Shown: positions 8,746 through 18,671, counted from the stretch's first letter. The stretch is DNA of 64,000 bases from Mycobacterium heckeshornense (GCF_016592155.1 NZ_AP024237.1:744001-808000), one strand, 5' to 3'. Numbers and translations are program-made. Notes: generated from the sequence alone by a model not told the origin.

Positions 8746-9914
8746 CGCATTCCACTGAGAAGGTGGCGGGCTATGACTTCGCGCTGGACCTCGGTGGCAC
8801 CTTCACCGAGCCGCTTGACACGCAAATCGCGGAACCAACGTTCCAGTGGTAGCTCCTTCGACAGCCCCAGCGCGCCGTGTATTTGGATGCAACGGTCCAG
8901 TACCCGATAGGCGATTTCGGTACCGTAGAGCTTGGCGACGGATGCGTCGACTCGGACATCGTGGCCGAGGTCGGCGTTCCAGGCGGCCTGATACACCAGC
9001 AGGCGCGCGGCCCGCAGCTCCACTTCGCTGTCGACGAGCATCCATTGGATGCCCTGCTTGTCGGCGAGCTTGCCACCGAAAACATCCCTATCCCTGGCCC
9101 ACTGACAAGTGCGGTCTAGTGCCACCTGCGCGATGCCAATGGGGCCGGCAGCATAGATGATGCGGCTGTGCACCAGAAAATCGCTGGCCAGTGCGAGGCC
9201 CTGGCCCTCTTCGCCGATGAGCCGATCCGCCGGAATCCGGACGTTGTCGAAGTGCAGTTCGCAGGGATCAAATGACGCCATCACCTCGATACGGCTGAAA
9301 GTAATCCCCGGGGTGTCTTTTTCGACGATGAAACATGAGATGCCGTTGCGGCCTTCACCGGTGCGTGCGTACACCACACCCCAGTCAGCCTCGAGAGCAT
9401 GCGAAATCCACATTTTCGAACCGTTGAGGACATAGGCGTTGCCGTCACGAACGGCTTTCAGTTTGATGGCCCGTGCCGGATCGGACCCTCCGGATGCCTC
9501 GGTGATCGCGGTGTAGGCCTTGGTCATCGTGCCGTCGATGATCGGCTTGGCGTAAGTGGCGAACTGCTCGGGGGAAGCCTTGAACATGACATTGGGGGGG
9601 TTTCCGCCGAATGCGCCCAGCGCTGGAAAGAATGCGCCCATACGGCATTTGGCCGCCTCTTCTGCGACCACGACCTGACCGAGCACGCTCAATCCGGCAC
9701 CGCCGAACTCCTCCGGGGTCTGCAGGGCCCACAACCCCAGTTTGCGTGCCTTCGCCTGCAAGTCGACGAGCTGGTCGCGCGGCAACCCGATGCTGTCATG
9801 CGGCAAGGTGTCCTCGATCGGGTGCACGTAGGCCGCCATGAACCGCCGCACCGTCTCGCGCAGCAGTATCAGCTCTTCCGGCAGCTCCCACGCGCCGGTC
9901 TGGTCGGTGCTCAC
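8742..9914 (-). CDS. Acyl-CoA dehydrogenase (FadE family)
   Basis: 390 residues. Motifs are AITEASGGSDPARA (replacing the more common TEPGAGSD), NGSKMWIS and IHGALGLSKELPLERWFRD. The glutamate of GEGATEVQRE is in the catalytic position. The altered signature (ASGGSDPAR) suggests a substrate pocket unlike that of common straight-chain enzymes; this is inference. It sits between the flavin reductase-like gene and the second fadE, with 4-base overlaps on both sides. Confidence 0.9.
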   Translation of the reverse strand: MSTDQTGAWELPEELILLRETVRRFMAAYVHPIEDTLPHDSIGLPRDQLVDLQAKARKLGLWALQTPEEFGGAGLSVLGQVVVAEEAAKCRMGAFFPALGAFGGNPPNVMFKASPEQFATYAKPIIDGTMTKAYTAITEASGGSDPARAIKLKAVRDGNAYVLNGSKMWISHALEADWGVVYARTGEGRNGISCFIVEKDTPGITFSRIEVMASFDPCELHFDNVRIPADRLIGEEGQGLALASDFLVHSRIIYAAGPIGIAQVALDRTCQWARDRDVFGGKLADKQGIQWMLVDSEVELRAARLLVYQAAWNADLGHDVRVDASVAKLYGTEIAYRVLDRCIQIHGALGLSKELPLERWFRDLRVKRLGEGATEVQREVIARHLLSGMR

Positions 9915-10501
9915 GCCGATCGCGCAGCCGCCGCCCGCAACTCACGCGCGCTCTGTAACTGCGGCTCGTGGTTGGCTTCGTACTGCTCGATCCATTCATG
10001 CGGCAGCTTGGTCCAGGCCTCCCCGATCCGCAACCGGTGAGCGCTGCTGAACACTTCTGCGGCCACCACGTCCCCGACGAAGATGGTGTTCTCGTCGTTG
10101 TCCAGCGACCCGGTAATCCGGCACTCCACGTAACTGTGGGCGTCAAGCAGGATCGGGGCGCCGGTCACCCCCGGCTTGGTGCGCAACTTCGAGATCTTGT
10201 CACCGTCGCGACCCGAGCTTCCGCCGAGGGTCATCAGGATCTCGAGCGAGTTGTCGATCTCACCTTCGCCGGCAGAGAGCATGTGCATGGCAAAGACGCC
10301 TGAATTGACCAGCATGTCGTGGGTTCGGTTGTACTTGGTCAGACTCACGGTGGCGCGCGGCAACTCCGGCACGATGCTCGCCGAACCGGCCGACAAGGAG
10401 ATCAGACCGTTTGCAAATCCGTCGTCAATGCTCGTAACCGCCACCGGGTACGGCCGCAACCCGGCCAGCACAGCATTAGCCGCCTGAATGTCGATGTGCA
10501 T
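9911..10501 (-). CDS. Flavin reductase-like (FMN-binding split-barrel) protein
   Basis: 196 residues. The opening AGLRPYPVAVTSIDDGFANG and the LSAGSASIVPELPRATVSL strand match the flavin-reductase-like domain that reduces FMN or FAD for two-component monooxygenases. No monooxygenase large subunit is in this operon, so its partner may be elsewhere or it may act on its own substrate. The start at 10501 has AAAGGAG about 6 bases upstream; an in-frame start at 10609 would swallow the promoter repeat at 10548-10563. First gene of the 10.5-3.8 kb operon. Confidence 0.8.
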   Translation of the reverse strand: MHIDIQAANAVLAGLRPYPVAVTSIDDGFANGLISLSAGSASIVPELPRATVSLTKYNRTHDMLVNSGVFAMHMLSAGEGEIDNSLEILMTLGGSSGRDGDKISKLRTKPGVTGAPILLDAHSYVECRITGSLDNDENTIFVGDVVAAEVFSSAHRLRIGEAWTKLPHEWIEQYEANHEPQLQSARELRAAAARSA

Positions 10502-10547
10502 CGGGATCTCCTTTTTGCGGGCGTCGGCGCGATCCGTCCCTAGAGAG

Positions 10548-10563
10548 TGTACATATATGTCAG
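10548..10563. promoter_or_regulatory. Imperfect 16-bp inverted repeat before the flavin reductase-fadE operon
   Basis: TGTACATATATGTCAG. The inner ACA-N4-TGT matches the repeat at 3125 and 20672. It contains the self-complementary ACATATATGT core. It lies 46 bases before the operon's first start codon, next to a TACACT box on the minus strand. Confidence 0.5.
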
Positions 10564-10703
10564 AAGACAGTGAATAGAGCGTGGCGATCGAACGGGGGTG
10601 AGCTGACACGTTAGTACGTAATTGGCGTATTCTGCCCCATGCCCCAGCGCTGACGCGATTGTCAGATAAGAGATGTTGGTGGCGGACTCGGCGGCGTTCG
10701 GTG

Positions 10704-11915
10704 CTATCCGAGCGTGATCACCCCTTCTGTGGCGAGCGCATGGATGACATCATCGCTGTAGCCCAGTTCTTGCAGGATTGCCTTGCTGTGCGCGCCCAGG
10801 GCGGGGACGTTGCCGAGTACAGGCTCGGTTTCGCTGAGCATTGTCGGCGGCAGCAGCGCCCCGATCATGCCGCCCGGTGTGCTGATCTGTCGCCAGCGGT
10901 TCCGTGCGGTCAGCACCGGATGCGACCAGAGACTTTCGACGTCGGTCACTCGTCCGTATGCGATGCCGGCTGCGTCGAGTCGCGCGGCCAGTTCATCGGC
11001 GGTCATCGTTGCGGTCGCAGCCTGGATCGTTTCCTCGAGCAAGTCGCGATTGGCTACGCGGTCGGAGTTCGTCGCAAAGCGCGCATCCGTCACCAGATTG
11101 GGCAGGCCAAGTGCCTGCTCACACAGCCGCTGCCATTCCCGCTCATTCTGAACAGCCAGTAATACTGTGCCCCCGTCGCGCACGGTGAACGGGCCGTAAG
11201 GCGCGATCGTCGCATGGCGGGCGCCGGTGCGCGGCGGCGGCGTGCCGCCGTAATGGGCGTAATACGCGGGCTGGCCCATCCATTCGGCGAGCGCCTCAAA
11301 AAGTGAGACCGAGACCGGTGCGACGTGACCGGTGGTGCTACGCACGAGCAATGCGGTGAGAATGCCGGAGTAGGCGAACATGCCGGCGGCGATATCCGCG
11401 ATCGAGACGCCGGTGCGGGCGACCTCATCACCGTTTCCCGTCACCGACAAGAGGCCGGTTTCAGCCTGTACCAGCAGGTCGTAGGCCTTGCGGTCGCGCC
11501 ACGGTCCTGTCCCGCCGTAGCCGGTGATGTCGCAGACGATCAGCCGCGGGTGGCGGCCCGCGGCCGTGGCGGCGTCCAGGCCCATCCGCGCGGCGGCTCC
11601 CGGCCCTAGGTTTTGCACCAGCACATCTGCCGACGTGAGTAATCGGTGCAGGATCCGTTGGCCCTCCGGGTGTTTCAAATCGAGCGTCAGTGACTCTTTA
11701 CCGCGATTCAGCCAGACGAAGTAACTGGACTCACCGTGCACACTGCGGTCGTAGCCGCGGGCGAAGTCACCCCCGTCGGGGCGTTCCACCTTGATGACGC
11801 GGGCACCAAGGTCGGCCAGCTGCCTCGTCGCATAGGGTGCGGCGACGGCCTGTTCCAGGCTGACGACGGTGATACCGGACAGTGGAGCTTGGGGATGGTC
11901 GTGTTGGCGGTTCAA
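10704..11915 (-). CDS. Class III CoA-transferase (CaiB/BaiF family)
   Basis: 403 residues. Class III CoA-transferases move CoA between carboxylic acids, or in some members act as racemases. The N-terminal EQAVAAPYATRQLADLGARVIKVERP and the ITGYGGTGPW segment followed by YDLLVQAETG, with the catalytic aspartate, are clear. The start is a TTG at 11915 with GAGG 6 bases upstream; an out-of-frame ATG nearby meets a stop at once. It lies 202 bases upstream of the flavin-reductase operon and is divergent from the SnoaL-like gene. Likely an alternative to FadD for making CoA esters. Confidence 0.88.
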   Translation of the reverse strand: MNRQHDHPQAPLSGITVVSLEQAVAAPYATRQLADLGARVIKVERPDGGDFARGYDRSVHGESSYFVWLNRGKESLTLDLKHPEGQRILHRLLTSADVLVQNLGPGAAARMGLDAATAAGRHPRLIVCDITGYGGTGPWRDRKAYDLLVQAETGLLSVTGNGDEVARTGVSIADIAAGMFAYSGILTALLVRSTTGHVAPVSVSLFEALAEWMGQPAYYAHYGGTPPPRTGARHATIAPYGPFTVRDGGTVLLAVQNEREWQRLCEQALGLPNLVTDARFATNSDRVANRDLLEETIQAATATMTADELAARLDAAGIAYGRVTDVESLWSHPVLTARNRWRQISTPGGMIGALLPPTMLSETEPVLGNVPALGAHSKAILQELGYSDDVIHALATEGVITLG

Positions 11916-12178
11916 CGAGGACCTCTTTTCATGACTCGGTCGTCAGAAAACCGTAGTTCACCAGTGTCCGAATTGCACGAATTGCCCTGCCAAATAGACA
12001 GAAACTGCATATACATAGCGTCAGAAATAGGTTAGATTGAGACGGTGGGCGAGGTAACCACCGTCACGGTATTCGGGTGTCGATCCCTGGGAAATTCCCG
12101 AGTGGCGGCCGCTGGCCCGCCCTAACCGTCGCGGCGCTGAACGATCGAAACTACCTGATAGGACCCAAAGGAGCATCG

Positions 12179-12760
12179 ATGGCCGATCGCGCCGAAGTGG
12201 AGCGAGAATTTCGGCACTACTACATGACCGGACCGGTCATGGAGGACTGGGTCGGTTGGGCGAATCTTTTCACTGACGACGCCGAATACTTCGACCACTA
12301 CTACGGCACTTTCACCGGGCCCGAGGAGATTGCCCGCTACCTTGAGGGCACGATGGGGGCGTCGCCGATGGTGTACACCGTGTTGAAGTGGTACGTCATC
12401 GACGGCAACCGTGTGGTGTACGAGTGCCTCAACCGTGCCGACAATCCCGAACCAGGCGCGCCGCCAATTGATTTCCCGTCATTTCAGATTGTCGACTACG
12501 CCGGCGGCGGAAAGTGGAGCCGGGAAGAAGACATCTGGGTGATGGGGGAGATGAAGGCATTCGCGCAACGCTACCGCGCTGCCGAGCAGGCATTTCCGCA
12601 GACGCTCGAAGACAAGCTCAGCCGCAATGACTGGGGAGCCTGGGTCGAATGGGCTCGGCCTCGGCCAGGGCACCAGGTCCGGCCGTCGTGGTATGCGAAA
12701 CCGGGTTTCACGCCGTTTCGCGGTCTCGGCGACATCGATTTCGGTGTGCGTTCACACTGA
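12179..12760 (+). CDS. SnoaL-like/NTF2-fold protein
   Basis: 193 residues. A small alpha+beta cone fold is suggested by the spacing of helices and strands: an early WANLFTDDAEYFDHYYG, then FTGPEEIARYLEG and a strand WYVIDGNRVVYECL. Such folds serve as cyclases, isomerases and hydratases, or as ring-hydroxylase small subunits. The start at 12179 has AAAGGAG 6 bases upstream; an earlier in-frame start at 12077 has none. The 263-base divergent gap to the CoA-transferase holds GTCAGAAA three-quarter matches and a possible -10 TAGATT, with a long leader. Function is not assigned. Confidence 0.72.
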   Translation: MADRAEVEREFRHYYMTGPVMEDWVGWANLFTDDAEYFDHYYGTFTGPEEIARYLEGTMGASPMVYTVLKWYVIDGNRVVYECLNRADNPEPGAPPIDFPSFQIVDYAGGGKWSREEDIWVMGEMKAFAQRYRAAEQAFPQTLEDKLSRNDWGAWVEWARPRPGHQVRPSWYAKPGFTPFRGLGDIDFGVRSH

Positions 12761-12974
12761 TGCGCCCCAACCGCCCGATGCATCGTGATGGAGCCGGCGT
12801 CGCCTTCGTTCGTCGGCGGTCGATGAGCTCCAGCGGACGGGAGTGAGTGAGCATCGCCATCTTGCCGGACGCCGCCATCAGCATAATTTCACCGCGTGGC
12901 CGCACAGGTGGTTGTAATGCACAGGTTGCTCTCTCGAGCGCTAACTGGCGGCGCCCGGGTCGGAAACTCGAAGC

Positions 12975-14480
12975 TCATCCCAACGTGAATGGGTCACGGG
13001 TTGCCCCGGACAGCTCCACCCACACCGCCTTGGTCTCGGTGAAATCCTTGACGGCCTCGATGCCGTTTTCCCGACCTATCCCGCTGAAACCTATGCCGCC
13101 GAACGGAACATGTGGTGCCACGACACGATAGGCGTTGACCCACACCGTGCCGGCACGCAGCTTGGCGGCCACCCGGTGGGCGCGGTGAACGTCTTTAGTC
13201 CAGACCGCGCCGGCTAGCCCGAACTCGGTGGCGTTGGCCGCGGCGACGGCTTCGTCTTCGTCGGTGAACGTCATCACTACGAGCACCGGGCCGAAAATCT
13301 CCTCGACCACGGCGCGCATCGACGGGCTTACCCCGGTCAGCACCGTTGGCTTGACGAAGTATCCGCCGAGCTTGTCGTCGGGTTCGCCGCCGCAGGCAAT
13401 GGTAGCGCCCTGCTCGCGGGCGGATGCGAAGTGCGACAATACCTTTTCGTATTGCGAAGCGTTTGAAACCGGGCCCATCTCGGTGGTCGGATCCTTAGGG
13501 TCGCCCAGCTTGATCGTCGCGGCGCGGGCAACGATCTTGTCTGTCAGCGCGTCGGCGACCCTTTCGTGTACCAGCAGCCGTGAACCCGCCAGGCAGGTCT
13601 GCCCGGTGGCGGCGAACACGCCGGCAATCACACCGTTGGCGGCGGCATCCAGGTCCGCGTCGTCGAAGACAACCTGTGCCGATTTGCCGCCTAGTTCGAG
13701 GGTGAACCGGGTCATGTTCGCGATGGCGGCCTTGCCGACCTCGATGCCGGTGGCGGTGGATCCGGTGAATGCGATCTTGTCCACACCCGGATGGGAAGCC
13801 AGCGCGGCACCGGTCTCCGGGCCCCACCCGGTGACCACATTGATCACGCCGGGCGGAAAACCCGCTTCGGCGAACAGCGTCGCGAACGCCAGGGTCGAGG
13901 TGGGGGTGTGATCGCTGGGCTTGACGACGAACGTGCAGCCGGCGGCGAGGCCCGCGGCCAGCTTCCACGTCAACAGCAGCAGCGGCGAATTCCAGGGGGT
14001 GATCGCGCCCACCACCCCGAGCGGTTCGTGGCGGGTGTACACGAAGTAGTTCGGCTTGTCGGTGGGCACGACCGCGCCCTGCAGTTTGTCGGCGAGTCCG
14101 GCGTAATAGAAGTAATAGTCGGACAAAGAACGCATCTGGCCGACCATCTCGCGCATCAGCTTGCCGCCGTCGCGTACCTCGAGTTCGGCGAGGCTTTCGG
14201 CCTCTCGGGCGAGGATCTCGCCGAGCCGCCATAGCAGCTTGCCGCGGGCGGTGGCGGTAAGCCGGCCCCATTGCCCGTCGAGGGCCGCTCGCGCTGCTGC
14301 CACCGCGCGGTCGACATCGGTTGCGTCGCCGTTGGGCACGCGGGCCCACGGTTGTCCGGTGTAGGGGTCGATGCTGTCGTAGGTGGCGCCGCTGGCCGCG
14401 CTGACCCGGCGGCCGCCGATCAGTAACTTAAATTCGACCAGCTGCTCGGTTGCCATCTTTGTCAGAGCGTTCTTGGTCAT
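12975..14480 (-). CDS. NAD(P)-dependent aldehyde dehydrogenase
   Basis: 501 residues. It has the ITPWNSPLLL cofactor motif, the FTGSTATG turn, the general-base glutamate in LELGGKSAQ and the catalytic cysteine in TGQTCLAGSR. The length is standard. Last gene of the Rieske operon, overlapping the crotonase by 4 bases at its ATG (14480; an ATG at 14456 is also possible). If the HpaH-HpaI branch at 21.6-23.2 kb makes succinate semialdehyde, this enzyme could oxidise it, but that is inference; the aldehyde could equally arise from the side chain. Confidence 0.9.
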   Translation of the reverse strand: MTKNALTKMATEQLVEFKLLIGGRRVSAASGATYDSIDPYTGQPWARVPNGDATDVDRAVAAARAALDGQWGRLTATARGKLLWRLGEILAREAESLAELEVRDGGKLMREMVGQMRSLSDYYFYYAGLADKLQGAVVPTDKPNYFVYTRHEPLGVVGAITPWNSPLLLLTWKLAAGLAAGCTFVVKPSDHTPTSTLAFATLFAEAGFPPGVINVVTGWGPETGAALASHPGVDKIAFTGSTATGIEVGKAAIANMTRFTLELGGKSAQVVFDDADLDAAANGVIAGVFAATGQTCLAGSRLLVHERVADALTDKIVARAATIKLGDPKDPTTEMGPVSNASQYEKVLSHFASAREQGATIACGGEPDDKLGGYFVKPTVLTGVSPSMRAVVEEIFGPVLVVMTFTDEDEAVAAANATEFGLAGAVWTKDVHRAHRVAAKLRAGTVWVNAYRVVAPHVPFGGIGFSGIGRENGIEAVKDFTETKAVWVELSGATRDPFTLG

Positions 14481-15262
14481 CGGATCCGGGGTGGTTTTTT
14501 GTTGGCACGCGAGTCGCTGCGGCCCTCGCCGGGGTTACCGATGTGGGTGTAAGACAGGCCATGCCGTGCCGCGATAATTGGCGGCAGGTCGCGCGCCTCC
14601 CACATTGCGCGTACGGTCCCTTGGACGCCTTTGGGGCGCCGGGCGGCGATTTCAGCAGCCAATTCGGCTGCACGCGAACGTAGTTCGTTGTCCGGAACGA
14701 TCTCGGTAACCAGGCCGATGCGCAGCGCAGTATGGGCGGACATGCGTTCTTCGCTGCCCATCAGCGCCCATCGCATCACCTCTCCGTAGGGCACGCCGAG
14801 GGCGAGCATGCCCATCGGCTCCAGCGCCGAGACGGCACCGGAGTTGACATGCGGGTCGAAGAACGTCGCGGACTCCGAGCAGATCGCGAAGTCGCATTCG
14901 TTGACAAAATACATCGCTCCACCCGCCACCATGCCGTGCAACGCGGCGATGACCGGCTTCCACACCCGATGTGCCTTCGGCCCGAGTACGGCACCGGGGT
15001 CTTCCTGGTTGAAGATCGGTTGGTGGGTCCACCAGGTGCCCTCGGATACGTCGAGCCCCGTGCAGAACGCGCGCTCACCGTTACCGCGGAGCACAGCAAC
15101 ACGAATATCTTCGTCATCGCGAACCCGCTGCCACACCGCCGTAAGTTCACGACTCATCAATTCGTTGAAGCTATTCAACCGGTCGGGCCGATTGAGCGTC
15201 ACGGTCGCCACGTGATCAGCGAGCTCGAACTCGATGGTCTGCAGGTCGGTCAGGTCGGTCAT
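14477..15262 (-). CDS. Enoyl-CoA hydratase/isomerase (crotonase) family protein
   Basis: 261 residues. It has ERAFCTGLDVSEG around the first oxyanion-hole position and ALHGMVAGGAMYFVNECD for the second. The usual hydratase glutamates are not obvious at their normal sites, so isomerase or C-C hydrolase activity is also possible. It is translationally coupled to the fadD upstream and the aldehyde dehydrogenase downstream through 4-base overlaps. It probably acts on a CoA ester made by that FadD. Confidence 0.86.
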   Translation of the reverse strand: MTDLTDLQTIEFELADHVATVTLNRPDRLNSFNELMSRELTAVWQRVRDDEDIRVAVLRGNGERAFCTGLDVSEGTWWTHQPIFNQEDPGAVLGPKAHRVWKPVIAALHGMVAGGAMYFVNECDFAICSESATFFDPHVNSGAVSALEPMGMLALGVPYGEVMRWALMGSEERMSAHTALRIGLVTEIVPDNELRSRAAELAAEIAARRPKGVQGTVRAMWEARDLPPIIAARHGLSYTHIGNPGEGRSDSRANKKPPRIR

Positions 15263-16866
15263 CGGGCCTCCTCGCTATGTCGGGATGTCACCGACATCCT
15301 CTCAACCGAGCCGACTACCTGTATCACCTGGTTAGCTATCTCACGCTTGAGAATCTTGCCCGCGGGACCCAGGGGGAATTCATCGCGGTATTCGAAGCGC
15401 CGCGGCTGCTTGTAACCAGCCAATTCGGCCCGACACAGCGCCGACAATTCGGCAGTCAGACGATCCCGATCGGTTACGTGGCGTTTGGGGACGACTACGG
15501 CGACCGGAGTCTCACCCCACTCCGGGTCGGGAACTCCGACCACAGCGACCATATCGACCCCGTCATGGTGGCCGATGACCCGCTCGATCTCGGCGGGATA
15601 GACGTTGAAGCCGCCCGAGATGATCATGTCGGTCTTGCGGCCGGTGATGTGCAGGTAGTTTTCGTCGTCGAGGTAGCCGAGGTCGCCGGTGCGCAGCCCA
15701 TCCGGCCGAAACGTCTCGGCGGTCTGCTCGGGCCGGTTCCAGTAGCCGATGGCGTTGGCGGGGCTGACGATCACGATCTCGCCGACTTGGCCTGCGGACA
15801 GGGTATTGCCCTCGGGGTCGATGATACGGATCGCACACATCGGCGTTTCCTGCCCGCACGAGGTCGCGATCGACGTCTTGCCATTGACGATGTCGCGGTG
15901 GTCCTGGGGGGTCAAGATGGTGGCCTGGCCGCCGCACTCGGTGAGCCCGTAACGTTGCTGCAGGTCGCAGCCGAGCAGATCCATTGCCCGGCGTGCCAGA
16001 CCGGGTGGCACGGGGGCCGAGCCGTAAGATATGCGGCGCAGGCTCGACATGTCACGCTGCGGACCGTCTTCGAGGATGGCCAGCGTACGCTGCAGCATAG
16101 TGGGAATAAACGTTGTGAAAGTGATGCTGCTGCGCTCGATCTCGTCGATAACCGCCTGTGGGTCGAACTTCTGGTGGATAACCATGGTTTGGCCCAGATA
16201 TAGCCACGACACTGTGCGGACCATGCCGCCGGCGGTGAAGAACGGGGTAGTTGCCAGCATCACGTCGGAGCGGTTGGCCTCGGTGACGAGGTTGGTGTCG
16301 GCCGCCTGGTACAGCAACCCGCGGTGGGTGTGCATCACTCCCTTGGGCCGGCCGGTGGTGCCGCTGGTATAGAGGATGACCGCGAGATCATCAGGCGAGA
16401 TGTCGATATGCGGCGGGGCGGGCCATGCATGCCCTAACGCCGTCTCATAGTCGGTTACCAAGTCGTTGTCGCCCAGCTCCCGGCGGCCATCGATGCCGAG
16501 CACCACTGCCATCTCGCAGAGCTCGCCGATGAATTTCCTCAACTGGTCGGCGTGGACTATCGCAGCTCGAGCACCGGAGTCGTCACGAACATGAGCGACC
16601 TCGTCGGCCGCAAGGCGTATGTTGACCGGAACCGCGATGAGTCCCGCTTTGGCAAGGCCGAACGAGATCTCAGGCCACTCAATGCAATTGCGAGCGATAA
16701 CCAGCACCCGGTCGCCGGTCATCAGTCCTCGGCTGGCCATAAAGTTCGCCAATCGCCGGGCCCGGTCGTCGACTTGCGACCAGGTATGCACCCGGTTGCC
16801 TTCGACAAGTGCTCGCTTATGCGGGTACCGGCGGGCGTTGTTGCTGGCGATGTCTCCGACGAGCAT
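15259..16866 (-). CDS. Acyl-CoA synthetase (FadD family)
   Basis: 535 residues. The AMP-binding loop YTSGTTGRPKG is near residue 166. QQRYGLTECGGQ fits the adenylate motif, GRKTDMIISGGFNVYP is the hinge, and the C-terminal GPAGKILKREI carries the catalytic lysine. It lies 2 bases after the Rieske beta-subunit gene and overlaps the crotonase, so it is made with the ring-hydroxylating oxygenase. It may activate the oxygenase's aromatic or cyclic acid product, or the substrate before it. Confidence 0.9.
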   Translation of the reverse strand: MLVGDIASNNARRYPHKRALVEGNRVHTWSQVDDRARRLANFMASRGLMTGDRVLVIARNCIEWPEISFGLAKAGLIAVPVNIRLAADEVAHVRDDSGARAAIVHADQLRKFIGELCEMAVVLGIDGRRELGDNDLVTDYETALGHAWPAPPHIDISPDDLAVILYTSGTTGRPKGVMHTHRGLLYQAADTNLVTEANRSDVMLATTPFFTAGGMVRTVSWLYLGQTMVIHQKFDPQAVIDEIERSSITFTTFIPTMLQRTLAILEDGPQRDMSSLRRISYGSAPVPPGLARRAMDLLGCDLQQRYGLTECGGQATILTPQDHRDIVNGKTSIATSCGQETPMCAIRIIDPEGNTLSAGQVGEIVIVSPANAIGYWNRPEQTAETFRPDGLRTGDLGYLDDENYLHITGRKTDMIISGGFNVYPAEIERVIGHHDGVDMVAVVGVPDPEWGETPVAVVVPKRHVTDRDRLTAELSALCRAELAGYKQPRRFEYRDEFPLGPAGKILKREIANQVIQVVGSVERMSVTSRHSEEAR

Positions 16867-16868
16867 GG

Positions 16869-17378
16869 TCAGATCAGAAACGCGAGCGTATCGATGGGAC
16901 CGCTTGCGTCGATGAGGTGGACGATTTTGCGGACCAGCTTCGGCCCGTCGTTTGATCTACGGATGGTGTGGACCACACGGCCGGCCCAATACCGTTGCCG
17001 TATCCGGTATTCGAAGAGGGCAAAGTTCGATTCGACGGTCACCGTGTCTCCGGTCTGGTCGACGACCTCACTGTTGGACAACAACCGGCGCATCACTGAC
17101 GGCGGGTTCTGGGAATGCCGATTTCCGGTGTTGAGCTGTGCCACACGGCTTTTGATGCGCCGTCTGTTGTCGTTGATGTAGGCCAGTGTGGTACGTGGAT
17201 CGTCGTCGGTGTGCATCGGCACCCGGTACTCGACTGTGTCGTCGTCGGCCCACAGCGACTCCCACTCCGAGTACCGACCCTCGTCGGCTAACCGGGCCTC
17301 CAGATATAAAAACGATAGGATGTCTGGATCCGGCAGCGGCCGCATGGCCGGGCTTTGGGGCTGCGCGTCAACAGTCAT
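16869..17378 (-). CDS. Ring-hydroxylating dioxygenase small (beta) subunit
   Basis: 169 residues of the NTF2-like fold typical of Rieske dioxygenase beta subunits. Features are FLYLEARLADEGRYSEWESLW at the start, YRVPMHTDDD, and a basic strand RRLLSNSEV before the last sheets. The beta subunit is structural and holds the alpha3-beta3 assembly. It lies 3 bases after the alpha-subunit gene. Family identity is clear from position and pattern; the substrate is not. Confidence 0.88.
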   Translation of the reverse strand: MTVDAQPQSPAMRPLPDPDILSFLYLEARLADEGRYSEWESLWADDDTVEYRVPMHTDDDPRTTLAYINDNRRRIKSRVAQLNTGNRHSQNPPSVMRRLLSNSEVVDQTGDTVTVESNFALFEYRIRQRYWAGRVVHTIRRSNDGPKLVRKIVHLIDASGPIDTLAFLI

Positions 17379-17381
17379 CGG

Positions 17382-18671
17382 TCACACTTTCCCGCCGACG
17401 ACCGCGGCCCATTGGGCATAGAAACCGCGTTGCGGCGTCTCGGCGCTCTTGTCTGAGTTGACGATCCCGGTCTCGTCTCGGATGTCGCTGTCCATGCCCC
17501 GCGAGAGCACCAGCCACTCCGGTAGTTCGGCGGCCAGTCCGGCTTGGTTGCGCATGCCGATCTCGCCGTCGTCGGCGATGAGGAACCCCGCGGGCCCCAT
17601 CGCGCCTTCGGAACGCCGAAGCGTGCGCTCGTTGAGTTTGTCCTGCCCGGGCATTTGCACTGCGGTGGTATAGGCGATAGTGCGGTCCACTGCCTGAGGT
17701 TCGACGAACATGACGTTCATCTCCGCCAGGAACAGGTTGGGCCAGATCAGCGTATGCGGCGGGCCGACGACTAGCGCGTCGTGCGCCTGCGCGGGACCGT
17801 AGGCGCGTTCCAGCGCCTCCACGTACTCGGCCAGCTTGTCGCGCGGAATCCGCCCGTACCATACGAATTCCTCGTCGAGTTTGCGGTATTCGTTGCTGTA
17901 GTCGATCTCGGAATGCCCGTTGCCCATGTCGCGGACTACGACGTCGACCTTGCTGGGCACATGGGAGACCTTCGCCGGCCGGATCGCATCATAGACCGAG
18001 GCGTGCGTGAAGAGCGCGTGATAGCCGTCGACGTTGTTTTCCACCACCATCTTCCAGTTCGCGTGGTGGAGGTGCTTCATCCAGTTTCCCCGCAGGTCGA
18101 TCGAGTGGGAGGGGGACAGGTTCAGCAGGCGGTCGATGGCCGTGGTTGCCCTACCAAGATGTTCAGACAGCGAAATACCCTGTGGTGCAAGGGACGCGAA
18201 AATGAAGCCACCGTAACTGTCGACGCGGGGTGCCTGGGCCAGCCCGAGTTCTGAGCGCATCTGTTTGAACATGTCGCCATAGGCTTCCCGCATTGGAACA
18301 CCCTGCAGCTCTCCGGTGTTGCTGAAAGTCCAGCCATGGTACGGGCAGCGGAACGAGTTGGCGCTGCCTTTCTCGGCGTTGCACAGCTTGTTGGCGCGAT
18401 GGGTGCACCGGTTGAGTAGCACCCGTACCACGCCGTCCTTACCTCGGACCACCACGACCGGGTCGCGGCCGATCATGCGGGTCAGGTAGTCGCCAGGCTC
18501 GCTGATCTCGCTCTCGTGGGCCACGTAGACCCAGCCCGCCTTGAAGATCGTGTCCATCTCGCGGGCGAAAATCTCCGGCGAGGTGTACACCGATCCGTGC
18601 ACACGATCGGTCTGCACGACCGCGGTGACGTCGAAGTCGTCGACCGCGTCGGCAGTGTCCAGGGTCGTCAT
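17382..18671 (-). CDS. Rieske-type ring-hydroxylating dioxygenase alpha subunit
   Basis: 429 residues. The Rieske [2Fe-2S] ligands are complete: CTHRANKLC supplies Cys-x-His and FRCPYHGW supplies Cys-x2-His. The mononuclear iron site lies in the catalytic domain (ENNVDGYHALFTH, two histidines; the acidic ligand further on). The enzyme should add O2 to an aromatic ring with electrons from a reductase and ferredoxin, but neither is encoded next to it. It is fourth in the 20.5-13.0 kb minus-strand operon, after the thiolase-DUF35 pair. The substrate may be a CoA ester or a free acid; unknown. Confidence 0.93.
   Translation of the reverse strand: MTTLDTADAVDDFDVTAVVQTDRVHGSVYTSPEIFAREMDTIFKAGWVYVAHESEISEPGDYLTRMIGRDPVVVVRGKDGVVRVLLNRCTHRANKLCNAEKGSANSFRCPYHGWTFSNTGELQGVPMREAYGDMFKQMRSELGLAQAPRVDSYGGFIFASLAPQGISLSEHLGRATTAIDRLLNLSPSHSIDLRGNWMKHLHHANWKMVVENNVDGYHALFTHASVYDAIRPAKVSHVPSKVDVVVRDMGNGHSEIDYSNEYRKLDEEFVWYGRIPRDKLAEYVEALERAYGPAQAHDALVVGPPHTLIWPNLFLAEMNVMFVEPQAVDRTIAYTTAVQMPGQDKLNERTLRRSEGAMGPAGFLIADDGEIGMRNQAGLAAELPEWLVLSRGMDSDIRDETGIVNSDKSAETPQRGFYAQWAAVVGGKV

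Noticed and set aside
12761..12974. Search for a small gene or terminator between the SnoaL-like and aldehyde dehydrogenase genes
   Set aside because: No frame with a good start or motif and no stable hairpin with T-run.
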